Shown here piece after piece: positions 53,201 to 64,000 of a DNA stretch of 64,000 nt (position 1 is its first letter; every line of letters starts with the position of its first letter). Position numbers and translations under genes: made by a program. Source of the DNA: Mayamaea pseudoterrestris. Its lineage: Eukaryota > Bacillariophyta > Bacillariophyceae > Sellaphorales > Sellaphoraceae. The DNA lies in assembly GCA_027923505.1 (NCBI GenBank), contig BROI01000013.1:496001-560000 (forward strand), given 5' to 3'. Below the pieces are notes generated by a model, which worked only from the letters and a program-made list of their open reading frames with translations, was not told the origin of the DNA and did not search any database.

Positions 53201-54554
53201 TTCTGGTGTATTTTTGGATGCCTATAGGGCTTGCTGTAGGTGCGTTGAATGTAACGGCATCTGCGGGCTGAGACTGGTGACAAGTTGTCACCAAATACAT
53301 TGCCATCCCCTGAGACACCAGCCAAGCCTACCATCTTGTAGCGCAGCCTGAATAATGAGGTTGGCACCATTCTGGTGTATTTTGGGCACCTACAGGGCTT
53401 GCTGTAGGGGCGTTTGAATGTCACGGCATCTGCGGGCTGAGACTGGTGACAAGTTGTCACCAAATACATTGCCATCCCCTGAGACACCAGCCAAGCCTAC
53501 CATCTTGTAGCGCAGCCTGAATAATGACGTTGGCACCATTCTGGTGTATTTTGGGCACCTACAGGGCTTGCTGTAGGGGCGTTGAATGTCACGGCATCTG
53601 CGGGCTGAGACTGGTGACAAGTTGTCACCAAATACATTGCCATCCCCTGAGACACCAGCCAAGCCTACCATCTTGTAGCGCTGCCTGAATAATGAGGTTG
53701 GCACCATTCTGGTGTGGTGTATTTTGGGCACCTACAGGGCTTGCTGTAGGGGCGTTTGAATGTCACGGCATCTGCGGGCTGAGACTGGTGACAAGTTGTC
53801 ACCAAATACATTGCCATCCCCTGAGACACCAGCCAAGCCTACCATCTTGTAGCGCAGCCTGAATAATGATGCTGGCACCATTCTGGTGTATTTTGGGCAC
53901 CCACAGGGCTTGCTGTAGGGGCGTTTGAATGTCACGGCATCTGCGGGCTGAGACTGGTGACAAGTTGTCACCAAATACATTGCCATCCCCTGAGACACCA
54001 GCCAAGCCTACCATCTTGTAGCGCAGCCTGAATAATGACGTTGGCACCATTCTAGTGTATTTCGGGCACCTACAGGGCTTGCTGTAGGAGCATTGAATGT
54101 CACGGCATCTGCGGGCTGAGACTGGTGACAAGTTGTCACCAAATACATTGCCATCCCCTGAGACACCAGCCAACCTACCATCTTGTACGCACCTGAACAA
54201 TGGTTGGCACCATTCTGGTGTATTTTGGGCACCTACAGGCTTGCTGTAGGGGCGTTTGAATGTCACAGCACCTGCGGGCTGAGACTGGTGACAATTGTCA
54301 CCAAATACATTGCCATCCCCTGAGACACCAACCAAACCTACCACCTTGTAGCTCCTGCGAATAATGACGTTGGCACCATTCTGGTGTATTTTGGGCACCT
54401 ACAGGCTTGCTGTGGTTTGACTATCTCACGACATCTGCGGGCTGAGACTGGTGACAAGTTGTCACCAAAACATTGCCATCCCCTGAGACACCACCAAGCC
54501 TACCATCTTGTAGCGCACCTGAATAATGATGCTGGCACCATTCTGTGTATTTTG
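50237..54554 (+). repeat. Higher-order satellite repeat, copy A (4318 bp)
   Basis: The first copy of a direct tandem duplication within the satellite. Every unit variant in it recurs exactly 4318 bp later. The match breaks one base before 50237 and at the start of the next copy. Its last 400 bp (from about 54170) hold units with many small deletions, as at an array edge. Confidence 0.93.
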
Positions 54555-57500
54555 GTCACCAAATACATTGCCATCCCCTGAGACACCAGCCAAGCCTACC
54601 ATCTTGTAGCGCAGCCTGAATAATGAGGTTGGCACCATTCTGGTGTATTTTGGGCACCTACAGGGCTTGCTGTAGGGCGTTTGAATGTCAGGCATCTGCG
54701 GGCTGAGACTGGTGACAAGTTGTCACCAAATACATTGCCATCCCCTGAGACACCAGCCAAGCCTACCATCTTGTAGCGCAGCCTGAATAATGATGTTGGC
54801 ACCATTCTGGTGTATTTTGGGCACCTACAGGGCTTGCTGTAGGGGCGTTTGAATGTCACGGCATCTGCGGGCTGAGACTGGTGACAAGTTGTCACCAAAT
54901 ACATTGCCATCCCCTGAGACACCAACCAAGCCTACCATCTTGTAGCGCAGCCTGAACAATGACGTTGGCACCATTCTGGTGTATTTTGGGCACCTACAGG
55001 GCTTGCTGTAGGGGCGTTTGAATGTCACGGCATCTGCGGGCTGAGACTGGTGACAAGTTGTCACCAAATACATTGCCATCCCCTGAGACACCAGCCAAGC
55101 CTACCATCTTGTAGCGCAGCCTGAACAATGAAGTTTGCACCATTTGGGTGTATTTTGGGCACCTACAGGGCTTGCTGTAGGGGCGTTTGAATGTCACGGC
55201 ATCTGCGGGCTGAGACTGGTGACAAGTTGTCACCAAATACATTGCCATCCCCTGAGACACCAACCAAGCCTACCACCTTGTAGCGCAGCCGGAGTAATGA
55301 CGTTGGCACCATTCTGGTGTATTTTGGGCACCTACAGGGCTTGCTGTAGGGGCGTTTGAATGTCACGGCATCTGCGGGCTGAGACTGGTGACAAGTTGTC
55401 ACCAAATACATTGCCATCCCCTGAAACACCAGCCAGGCTTACCATCTTGTAGCTCAGCCTGAATAATGACGTTAACACCATTCTGGTGTATTTTGTGCAC
55501 CTACAGGGCTCGCTGTAGGGCGTTTGAATGTCACGGCAGCTGCGGGCTGAGACTGGTGACAAGTTGTCACCAAATACATTGCCATCCCCTGAGACACCAG
55601 CCAAGCCTACCATCTTGTAGCGCTGCCTGAATAATGAGGTTGGCACCATTCTGGTGTATTTTGGGCACCTACAGGGGGCTTGCTGTAGGGGCGTTTGAAT
55701 GTCACGGCATCTGCGGGCTGAGACTGGTGACAAGTTGTCACCAAATACATTGCCATCCCCTGAGACACCAGCCAAGCCTACCATCTTGTAGCGCAGCCTG
55801 AATAATGATGTTGGCACCATTCTGGTGTATTTTGGGCACCTACAGGGCTTGCTGTAGGGGCGTTTGAATGTCATGGCATCTGCGGGCTGAGACTGGTGAC
55901 AAGTTGTCACCAAATACATTGCCATCCCCTGAGACACCAGCCAAGCCTACCATCTTGTAGCGCAGCCTGAATAATGACGTTGGCACCATTCTGGTGTATT
56001 TTGGGCACCTACAGGGCTTGCTGTAGGGGCGTTTGAATGTCACGGCATCTGCGGGCTGAGACTGGTGACAAGTTGTCACCAAATACATTGCCATCCCCTG
56101 AGACACCAGCCAAGCCTACCATCTTGTAGCGCAGCCTGAATAATGATGTTGGCACCATTCTGGTGTATTTGGGCACCTACAGGGCTTGCTGTAGGGGTGT
56201 TTGAATGTCACGGCATCTGCGGGCTGAGACTGGTGACAAGTTGTCACCAAATACATTGCCATCCCCTGAGACACCAGCCAAGCCTACCATCTTGTAGCGC
56301 AGCCTGAATAATGATGTTGGCACCATTTTGGTGTATTTTGGGCACCTACAGGGCTTGCTGTAGGGGCGTTTGAATGTCATGGCATCTGCGGGCTGAGACT
56401 GGTGACAAGTTGTCACCAAATACATTGCCATCCCCTGAGACACCAGCCAAGCCTACCATCTTGTAGCGCAGCCTGAATAATGAGGTTGGCACCATTCTGG
56501 TGTATTTTGGGCACCTACAGGGCTTGCTGTAGGGGCGTTTGAATGTCACGGCATCTGCGGGCTGAGACTGGTGACAAGTTGTCACCAAATACATTGCCAT
56601 CCCCTGAGACACCAACCAAGCCTACCATCTTGTAGCGCAGCCTGAATAATGAGGTTGGCACCATTCTAGTGTATTTCGGGCACCTACAGGGCTTGCTGTA
56701 GGGGCGTTTGAATGTCACGGCATCTGCGGGCTGAGACTGGTGACAAGTTGTCACCAAATACATTGCCATCCCCTGAGACACCAGCCAAGCCTACCATCTT
56801 GTAGCGCTGCCTGAATAATGACGTTGGCAAAATTCTGGTGTATTTTGGGCACCTACAGGGCTTGCTGTAGGGGCGTTTGAATGTCACGGCATCTGCGGGC
56901 TGAGACTGGTGACAAGTTGTCACCAAATACATTGCCATCCCCTGAGACACCAGCCAAGCCTACCATCTTGTAGCGCAGCCTGAATAATGAGGTTGGCACC
57001 ATTCTGGTGTGGTGTATTTTGGGCACCTACAGGGCTTGCTGTAGGGGCGTTTGAATGTCACGGCATCTGCGGGCTGAGACTGGTGACAAGTTGTCACCAA
57101 ATACATTGCCATCCCCTGAGACACCAGCCAAGCCTACCATCTTGTAGCGCAGCCTGAATAATGACGTTGGCACCATTCTGGTGTATTTTGGGCACCTACA
57201 GGGCCTGCTGTAGGGGCGTTTGAATGTCACGGCATCTGCAGGCTGAGACTGGTGACAAGTTGTCACCAAATACATTGCCATCCCCTGAGACACCAGCCAA
57301 GCCTACCATCTTGTAGCGCTGCCTGAATAATGAGGTTGGCACCATTCTGGTGTGGTGTATTTTGGGCACCTACAGGGCTTGCTGTAGGGGCGTTTGAATG
57401 TCACGGCATCTGCGGGCTGAGACTGGTGACAAGTTGTCACCAAATACATTGCCATCCCCTGAGACACCAGCCAAGCCTACCATCTTGTAGCGCAGCCTGA

Positions 57501-58872
57501 AAAATGACGTTGGCACCATTCTGGTGTATTTTTGGATGCCTATAGGGCTTGCTGTAGGTGCGTTGAATGTAACGGCATCTGCGGGCTGAGACTGGTGACA
57601 AGTTGTCACCAAATACATTGCCATCCCCTGAGACACCAGCCAAGCCTACCATCTTGTAGCGCAGCCTGAATAATGAGGTTGGCACCATTCTGGTGTATTT
57701 TGGGCACCTACAGGGCTTGCTGTAGGGGCGTTTGAATGTCACGGCATCTGCGGGCTGAGACTGGTGACAAGTTGTCACCAAATACATTGCCATCCCCTGA
57801 GACACCAGCCAAGCCTACCATCTTGTAGCGCAGCCTGAATAATGACGTTGGCACCATTCTGGTGTATTTTGGGCACCTACAGGGCTTGCTGTAGGGGCGT
57901 TGAATGTCACGGCATCTGCGGGCTGAGACTGGTGACAAGTTGTCACCAAATACATTGCCATCCCCTGAGACACCAGCCAAGCCTACCATCTTGTAGCGCT
58001 GCCTGAATAATGAGGTTGGCACCATTCTGGTGTGGTGTATTTTGGGCACCTACAGGGCTTGCTGTAGGGGCGTTTGAATGTCACGGCATCTGCGGGCTGA
58101 GACTGGTGACAAGTTGTCACCAAATACATTGCCATCCCCTGAGACACCAGCCAAGCCTACCATCTTGTAGCGCAGCCTGAATAATGATGCTGGCACCATT
58201 CTGGTGTATTTTGGGCACCCACAGGGCTTGCTGTAGGGGCGTTTGAATGTCACGGCATCTGCGGGCTGAGACTGGTGACAAGTTGTCACCAAATACATTG
58301 CCATCCCCTGAGACACCAGCCAAGCCTACCATCTTGTAGCGCAGCCTGAATAATGACGTTGGCACCATTCTAGTGTATTTCGGGCACCTACAGGGCTTGC
58401 TGTAGGAGCATTGAATGTCACGGCATCTGCGGGCTGAGACTGGTGACAAGTTGTCACCAAATACATTGCCATCCCCTGAGACACCAGCCAACCTACCATC
58501 TTGTACGCACCTGAACAATGGTTGGCACCATTCTGGTGTATTTTGGGCACCTACAGGCTTGCTGTAGGGGCGTTTGAATGTCACAGCACCTGCGGGCTGA
58601 GACTGGTGACAATTGTCACCAAATACATTGCCATCCCCTGAGACACCAACCAAACCTACCACCTTGTAGCTCCTGCGAATAATGACGTTGGCACCATTCT
58701 GGTGTATTTTGGGCACCTACAGGCTTGCTGTGGTTTGACTATCTCACGACATCTGCGGGCTGAGACTGGTGACAAGTTGTCACCAAAACATTGCCATCCC
58801 CTGAGACACCACCAAGCCTACCATCTTGTAGCGCACCTGAATAATGATGCTGGCACCATTCTGTGTATTTTG
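54555..58872 (+). repeat. Higher-order satellite repeat, copy B (4318 bp)
   Basis: The second copy of the 4318-bp block, ending where the sequence departs from copy A (58873). At every site I compared, including rare variants such as the GGATGCCTATAGGG unit (53218 and 57536) and the decayed units, the two copies are identical. Confidence 0.93.
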
Positions 58873-60190
58873 CCACGGGCTGAGACTGAGGGTGACAAGT
58901 TGTCACCAAATACATTGCCATCCCCTGAGACACCAGCCAAGCCCCTCTTGTGGCGCGACAATGGTTACACCATTCTGTGTATTTTGGGCACCTACACTTG
59001 CTGTAGGGGCATTTGACCGGCATCGCGGGCTGAGACTTACAAGTTGTCACCAATTGCCATCCCCGAGAAACCAGCCAAGCCAACCATCTTGTAGCGCAGC
59101 CTGAATAATAATGTTGGCACCATTGGTGTATTTTGGGCACCTACAGGGCTTGCTGTAGGGGCGTTTGAATGTCTCAGCATCTGCGGCTGAGACTGTGACA
59201 ATTGTCACCAAATACATTCCATCCCCGAGACACCCCAAGCCTTCCTTACGCACCTGAAAATACGTTCATTCTGGTATTTTGGGCACCCGGCTTGCTGTTG
59301 GCGTTTGAATCATGGCATCTGCGGGCTGAGACTGGTGACAAGTTGTCACCAAATACTTGCCATCCCCTGAGACACCAGCCAACCACTTGTAGCGCTGCCT
59401 GAATAAGGACGTTGGCACCATTCTGTTTTTTGAGGCACCTACGGGCTTGCTGTAGGGGCGTTTGAATGTCACGGCATCTGCGGGCTGAGACTGGTGACAA
59501 GTTGTCACCAAATACATTGCCATCCCCTGAGACACCAACCAAGGCTGCCATCTTTAGCAGCCTGAATAATGGGTTGGCACCATTCTGGTGTATTTTGGGC
59601 ACCTACAGCTTGCTGTAGGGCGTTTGAATGTACGGCATCTGCAGGTGAGACTTACAATTGTCACCAAATACTTCCCGAACACCACCAACCTACCTCTTGT
59701 AGCGCAGCCTGAATAATGATGTTAACAATTCTGGTGTATTTTGAGCACCTAAGGGCTTGCGTAGGGGCATTTGGTGTGGCATCTGCGGGCTGAGACTGGT
59801 GACATTGTCCAAATACCCCCCTGAGACACCACCAACCTCCTTCCTGGACCTTGTGCTCAGCCCTGGCACATTTGGTTATTTGGGCACCTACAGCTTGCTG
59901 TAGGGGGTTTGATTCATGGCATCTGCGGCTGAGACTGGTGACAAGTTGTCACCAAATACATTGCCATCCCCTGAGACAAGCCAAACCTACCATCTTGTAG
60001 CGTACCTGAATAATATGGCTTGCACCTACAGGGCTTGCTGTAGGGGCGTTTGATTCACACATCTGCGCTGACTTTTTGTATTTGGGGCCCCGGGCTTGCT
60101 GTAGGGGCGTTTGAATTCAACGACATCTGCGGGCTGAGACCATTCACCAAATACATTGCCATCCCCTGAGACACCAACCAAACCTAGTCT
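58873..60190 (+). repeat. Decayed right edge of the satellite array
   Basis: About eight recognisable monomers with many small deletions and a few insertions, so that unit lengths vary and the dyad is often incomplete (for example ACAATTGTCACC and GGTGACATTGTCC). One nearly intact stretch remains at about 59460-59550. The satellite ends at about 60190 where the copia element begins. This fits either relaxed conservation at an array edge or locally poor consensus sequence. Confidence 0.85.
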
Positions 60191-60199
60191 TGCACCTTC

Positions 60200-63100
60200 A
60201 CTAATGAACGCCCGCAAACCAACTATAACAACACGCGAAATCCACCATCATTCAAATGCTACCTTTGCCATCAACCGTATCATCGAAGCGCCGACTGCTT
60301 TGAACGAGTCGAAAACGCCCACCGTCGTCCTCGAGGATGGAACACTCGCTTGTCAATAGAAGCTCGTCGTCAATTGGAAGATGAAGAAGCACGAGAGCAA
60401 CAAGAGCGTGGTTTAGAACGACCAAGAGAGCGTCCTCGCAATTCAAATCGACAGCAAGATCGTCGTCTTCCACAAGATGATCAGCAAGAAGACCGTTGTT
60501 ATCGACAGAATCGCAACAACGAGCGCGCAAGAGACCAACCAAGAAACAATGATTATCGTCGCCGAGATCAACAAGAGCAACCGCGTCAACTTGATCATCA
60601 AAACCATCGTCAAGAGCCTCATCCGCGAACCATCATGCGTGAACAAGTGCCCCGTCAAGCGCCATTACTACTTGAACAAGGACTTGCAGCAGTACACGAA
60701 GCCCTTCAGTTGACTCAGCGATCGCATCGTTCCTCTTCGCAACGTTCCTCTTCAAGCCGCCGGTATCCTTCTACAAACTCAAGGAGCGAATTTGCCTTCA
60801 TACATGCCGACTTAGTTGATGAAACTTATCCAGCACTCCCTACTCGCACTCCTGCAGCTCCAACACCGTCGCCTTTATATCCACAAACCAATTGGCGCGG
60901 TCTACAGCCACATCAGATTAAAGACTATTCATCGGAAGACGATTCATCAATCGAGCAGCCTCCAGCACCACCAACAACTCGAACAAAACGCGCAAGACCA
61001 ATGTCAAGCTCCACCAACAAGAAGCAAGCCGTCGAATTGGTGCCTTTAACAAAGTCGTCCACAACGAGTGAGTCACCAAAGCCAAAGCCAAATCTTCCAT
61101 CGTCAAATCTCAATGGACGCAGTTGGGCATCCATATGCGGCGACCCAAGCACAAGTGATGAAGAAGAAAGCGACTTTGAAGATGAATTTGTCAACAGCAA
61201 GACTCCAACCGAGCAAGAACGGAAACACTTCAGCACTTTAATTCAAAACATTGAAACACTTGAGCAAACGAAGCAAGAAGACAGGAAGGGTCAACCATTC
61301 AACGAACAAGACGAGCCCAGTAAACCAGAGCAACAAGGGATCTCATCAATTGAAGAGCAAGCAAACAACCTCAACGACTCCTACCACGTCTACGACGCTA
61401 CACAAAGCACCAATAACGTCACAACTAGCAGCAACACAATTGAAACCACCAATCTCGAACCAACAGCCACAAACGCCAACGAATGCGATACACATGAGCG
61501 CACCGACAACGTCACTACTAGCAGCACCGACAAAGATTCAACTCCAACAACAAGTCCTCCAATCGAATTGAAAGAAGAAGAAAGTGTAGAAGAGCTGGTA
61601 GCGACAAGCTTTGCGCAATGGCGAGGAGACTGGCTACCCAAAGACTTCCTTACAGCAGACGAGCTAAAAGAAGTCGAAAAATTGTATCCAACCTTTGCTC
61701 CAAGAATTCCAAACAACATTCCGCCACAAGCCAACTCGAGTGATCTACCGCCATTCCACGTTTTGCAAAGCGTCCTGTTCATCAATCCTCCACTGTACGA
61801 GCTATCAGACGCCATAAAAGTGATGTTTGCAGATCTACAAGAGTTCTTTCTTGAGCACATAGCCATGCCACACGCCTTTACGCATCAAGAAGCAATTGAC
61901 TCAACGCGAGACCGCTACTACCAATACACTGGTCTTCGAGTCTGGAATACAGAGCGAGTCGAAATCATCATGAGCAATCCTGGCGACGAAGAAACCAATT
62001 CAGACGACGCAACTTACGATTCTGATGCATACCCAAGCAGTCAAAGTTACGGATCAGACTCCTTCACTTACGAAGGCTATCAAGCTTTTCTTCAAGCATG
62101 GGATCACCGCAATCAAGCGCCTGAGCATGTCGTTTCTCGAGCGCGCTACGAAACCACCATCCAGCAAATAAAGAAAGATGAGCAAGACATCGAGACAAAC
62201 CCTGCAAGCGCCGCACGACTGTGCATGCTAGAACGTTTCAGCCAAAGGCGTTTCCTCAAGGATCTCATCTTCTGGTTCAAAGAAATCAATGAAGAAGACG
62301 AAGAAGCACTGTTTGACGAACGTTTAAAGGTTGTCATCGATCATGCAATTGCCAAGGAAGTCAAAAGACGAGCACTCGAAGGAACATTGCGAACGCGCAG
62401 CATACTAGAAGAAGACCTCTGCAACGTCGGCTTGGAATTCAGCAAAGACTTAACGACTTTCAACTACCTCGACCAATTTCCAGAAAGCGAGAGAGAAGCA
62501 GAACGACAGGAACTACTAGACCTTCTTGCAGAACGCGAGGCAAGAGACGCACGCGAAGCAGCAGAGCAGCGCGCACGCAGATACCAGCCTCCAGCTCGCA
62601 ATTCAAATCAACTGCAACATGAAAGCCCAAATCCATTCAATGCATTGAGATACAACGTAAGCGCCAATGCCTACGCGGTTCGAAGAAACAACAACAACAA
62701 CAACGAATTCGCCCTTGCAACTATCCATGAATCCATTACGTGTCCAACCAACTTGGATATACTGAAGCATCCCGAAATCTTCATTGGCGATACTGCAGCA
62801 ACCGTCGACTGCACACCTCATCCAGAAGGCCTATTCGATGCCCGCCAGATAAGGAACGAAGGCATTACAATGGGAAATCAAACAGTTGCAGACATTCAAA
62901 CCATGGCAAAACTACGAGTCGACGCATGCGATCGATTTGGCAATCCTCTCTATCAAGGAGTCCTCAACAACATTGCTTACGCGCCCGACTGCGCCTTCAA
63001 TCTGTTCAGCATCACTCAACGTTTAGCGACAGGATGGAACCTCCGCAGCGGCAACAAGAAGATTTGGTTGGAGAAAGAAAACCAACACTCCATCGTCTTT

Positions 63101-64000
63101 GATTTGCTGATTCTTACCAAGCGAGGTCATCTTTACTGCATGTACTTGAGACGAGTCATTCCAATGCCATTAGTTCAAGCGCCTCGTAACGAGTTCGCCA
63201 TGATTGCAGCCAACTTGCTTCCGACACGCCGTCTCTCCTACAAACAAATGCACGAACTGTGCGGACACCAAAGCCCCCAAATGACACTCGCAATTGCCAA
63301 GCACTTCAAATGGGAAATACATGGATCGTCCAAGAACAAGTGTGTTGCCTGCGCAATAGGAAAAGCCAAGAAACAACCGGTTCCTCAAATATCGCCGCGC
63401 ATCCGAGCCACAGAGCCAGGCGAGCGACTCTACATGGACCTTTCTTCATTCAGAGTCATGAAGAGCAAATCAGAACTTGGATTCTCCTCCATTCAACCGC
63501 AATGGCAACTCATCGTCGACGAAGCGACGGGCTACAAACATAGTGCCATGTACCGCACCAAAGGGGAAATCGTCGAGCCGACATGCCAGATGCTCTACTA
63601 TCTCATCCAACGCGGCATTACAGTCAAATACCTTCGAATGGACAACGCCGGAGAGAACCAAGCATTAGCCAAGTCAATGAAGAGCTCCGCTTGGAAATTG
63701 CCGATCGAGATCGAATGGACTGCAAGAGACACCCCGCAGCAGAACAGTCTTGTCGAGATTGGATTCCCGACGCTTACCAACCGCACGCGCGCCATATTCA
63801 CAGCCCAAAACATTCCACCTTCAATTCGGTTTCATTTGGCACCATCTGCCTTCGAATACTCAACTGACATGGACAATCTTGCTATCGTCGAGCACAAGGG
63901 CACTCTAGCAACAACCACATCGCCAACGACGACACACATCGAGCGCACCGCAGTCACGGGCCGATATCCGGATTAAAGTCTCACAAAAGTTCCAAGGCAT
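60200..64000 (+). mobile_element. Ty1/copia-type LTR retrotransposon relic, partial
   Basis: A copia-class element abutting the satellite and running off the right edge. The parts visible in order are a long Gln/Arg/Glu-rich and acidic gag-like region (about 60350-62650), a protease-like region around 62780 (IFIGDTAATVDCTPH), the gag-pre-integrase zinc region around 63240-63390 (MHELCGHQSPQM, then CVACAIGKAKK) and the integrase core around 63430-63900 (LYMDLSSFR, VDEATGYKHS, RMDNAGENQA). Reverse transcriptase and RNase H, which follow integrase in copia elements, are not seen in the window, and I see no 5' LTR between the satellite and the coding part. It appears incomplete and broken here. 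The long open stretch suggests a fairly young insertion, but without LTR pairs the age cannot be judged. Confidence 0.88.

Larger units (their letters stand above)
44224..58872 (+). repeat. Core 169-bp satellite array, about 87 units
   Basis: Head-to-tail monomers, nearly all 169 bp, with some of 174 bp where GTGGT is duplicated (for example near 47235, 52690, 53030, 57010 and 57350). Each unit contains the dyad TGGTGACAAGTTGTCACCA, then CATTGCCATCCCCTGAGACA, CTACCATCTTGTAGCG, TTGGCACCATTCTGGTGTAT and the hairpin CCTACAGGGCTTGCTGTAGG. Units differ at a few recurrent sites (AATGATG/AATGACG/AATGAGG before TTGG; GCAGCC or GCTGCC). Because 169 is not a multiple of three, the many 88-codon minus-strand frames each span parts of two units and are by-products of the repeat. 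The array contains a 4318-bp higher-order duplication (separate entries). Confidence 0.97.

Noticed and set aside
44224-58872. CRISPR-like array (regular repeats containing a short palindrome).
   Set aside because: The whole 169-bp unit is repeated; there are no unique spacers and no cas genes, and the context is eukaryotic.
44207-59602. Dozens of near-identical 88-codon minus-strand ORFs (MSQGMAMYLVTTCHQSQP type) that could look like a gene family.
   Set aside because: They recur every 169 bp, overlap each other, and each crosses a monomer border. Since 169 is not divisible by three, they are frame by-products of the satellite.
43590-60190. Centromere identity for the satellite array.
   Set aside because: Nucleosome-sized monomers with a dyad invite the idea, but diatom centromeres studied so far are short AT-rich regions rather than satellites, and nothing here proves the function.

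Overview
The window looks like nuclear DNA of a photosynthetic stramenopile, most likely a diatom. Genes are compact and have zero to two short GT-AG introns (78 to 221 bp). One gene carries a DUF6824 domain, which is abundant in diatoms. Two proteins carry long presequences that look built for the thylakoid lumen of a secondary plastid: an FKBP (signal peptide, Ala-Cys-Ala-Trp junction, then a second hydrophobic signal) and a VOC-fold protein (twin-Arg hydrophobic segment). The species assignment is inference.

Layout. 1-2408: an HMG-box protein and a histidine phosphatase, both on the minus strand. 2435-3345: a small block of a 169-bp satellite, followed by a two-copy 182-bp repeat (3351-3740). 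3958-43464: a dense block of about 18 genes that largely alternate in strand, with short convergent and divergent gaps. In order they are an LRR-HlyIII membrane protein, a secreted Cys-rich protein, GINS subunit PSF1, a lumenal FKBP, exocyst SEC8, a DUF6824/poly-Gln protein, a lipoate-protein ligase homologue, a KICS2 (KICSTOR)-like protein, pICln, an unknown protein, ALG5, an LMBR1-family membrane protein, a Rolling-stone-like membrane protein, a doubtful small ORF, a 1964-residue PHD/PLU-1-like protein without a JmjC domain, the VOC protein, a CNNM/DUF21 transporter and UTP10/HEATR1. 43590-60190: a satellite array of about 98 units. 60200-64000: a Ty1/copia retrotransposon relic running off the window.

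Several gene models were assembled here from more than one reading frame: the LRR-HlyIII, secreted Cys-rich, FKBP, SEC8, DUF6824, KICS2-like and LMBR1 genes. For these the exon ends are given. The genes are mostly housekeeping (replication, ribosome biogenesis, exocytosis, N-glycosylation, lipoylation, spliceosome assembly) and show no operon-like functional grouping.

The most unusual part is the satellite. Every monomer carries a 19-25 bp near-perfect dyad and a second hairpin. The same family occurs at two loci about 40 kb apart. The large array starts with inverted, divergent units, contains an apparently exact 4318-bp tandem duplication (50237-54554 and 54555-58872), and ends in a decayed zone next to the copia element. 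In one outer unit both arms of the dyad have changed together so that the symmetry is kept. That pattern, and the way dyads sit between monomers, suggests that the satellite is held to an inverted-repeat constraint or arose from a tandemly amplified MITE-like element.
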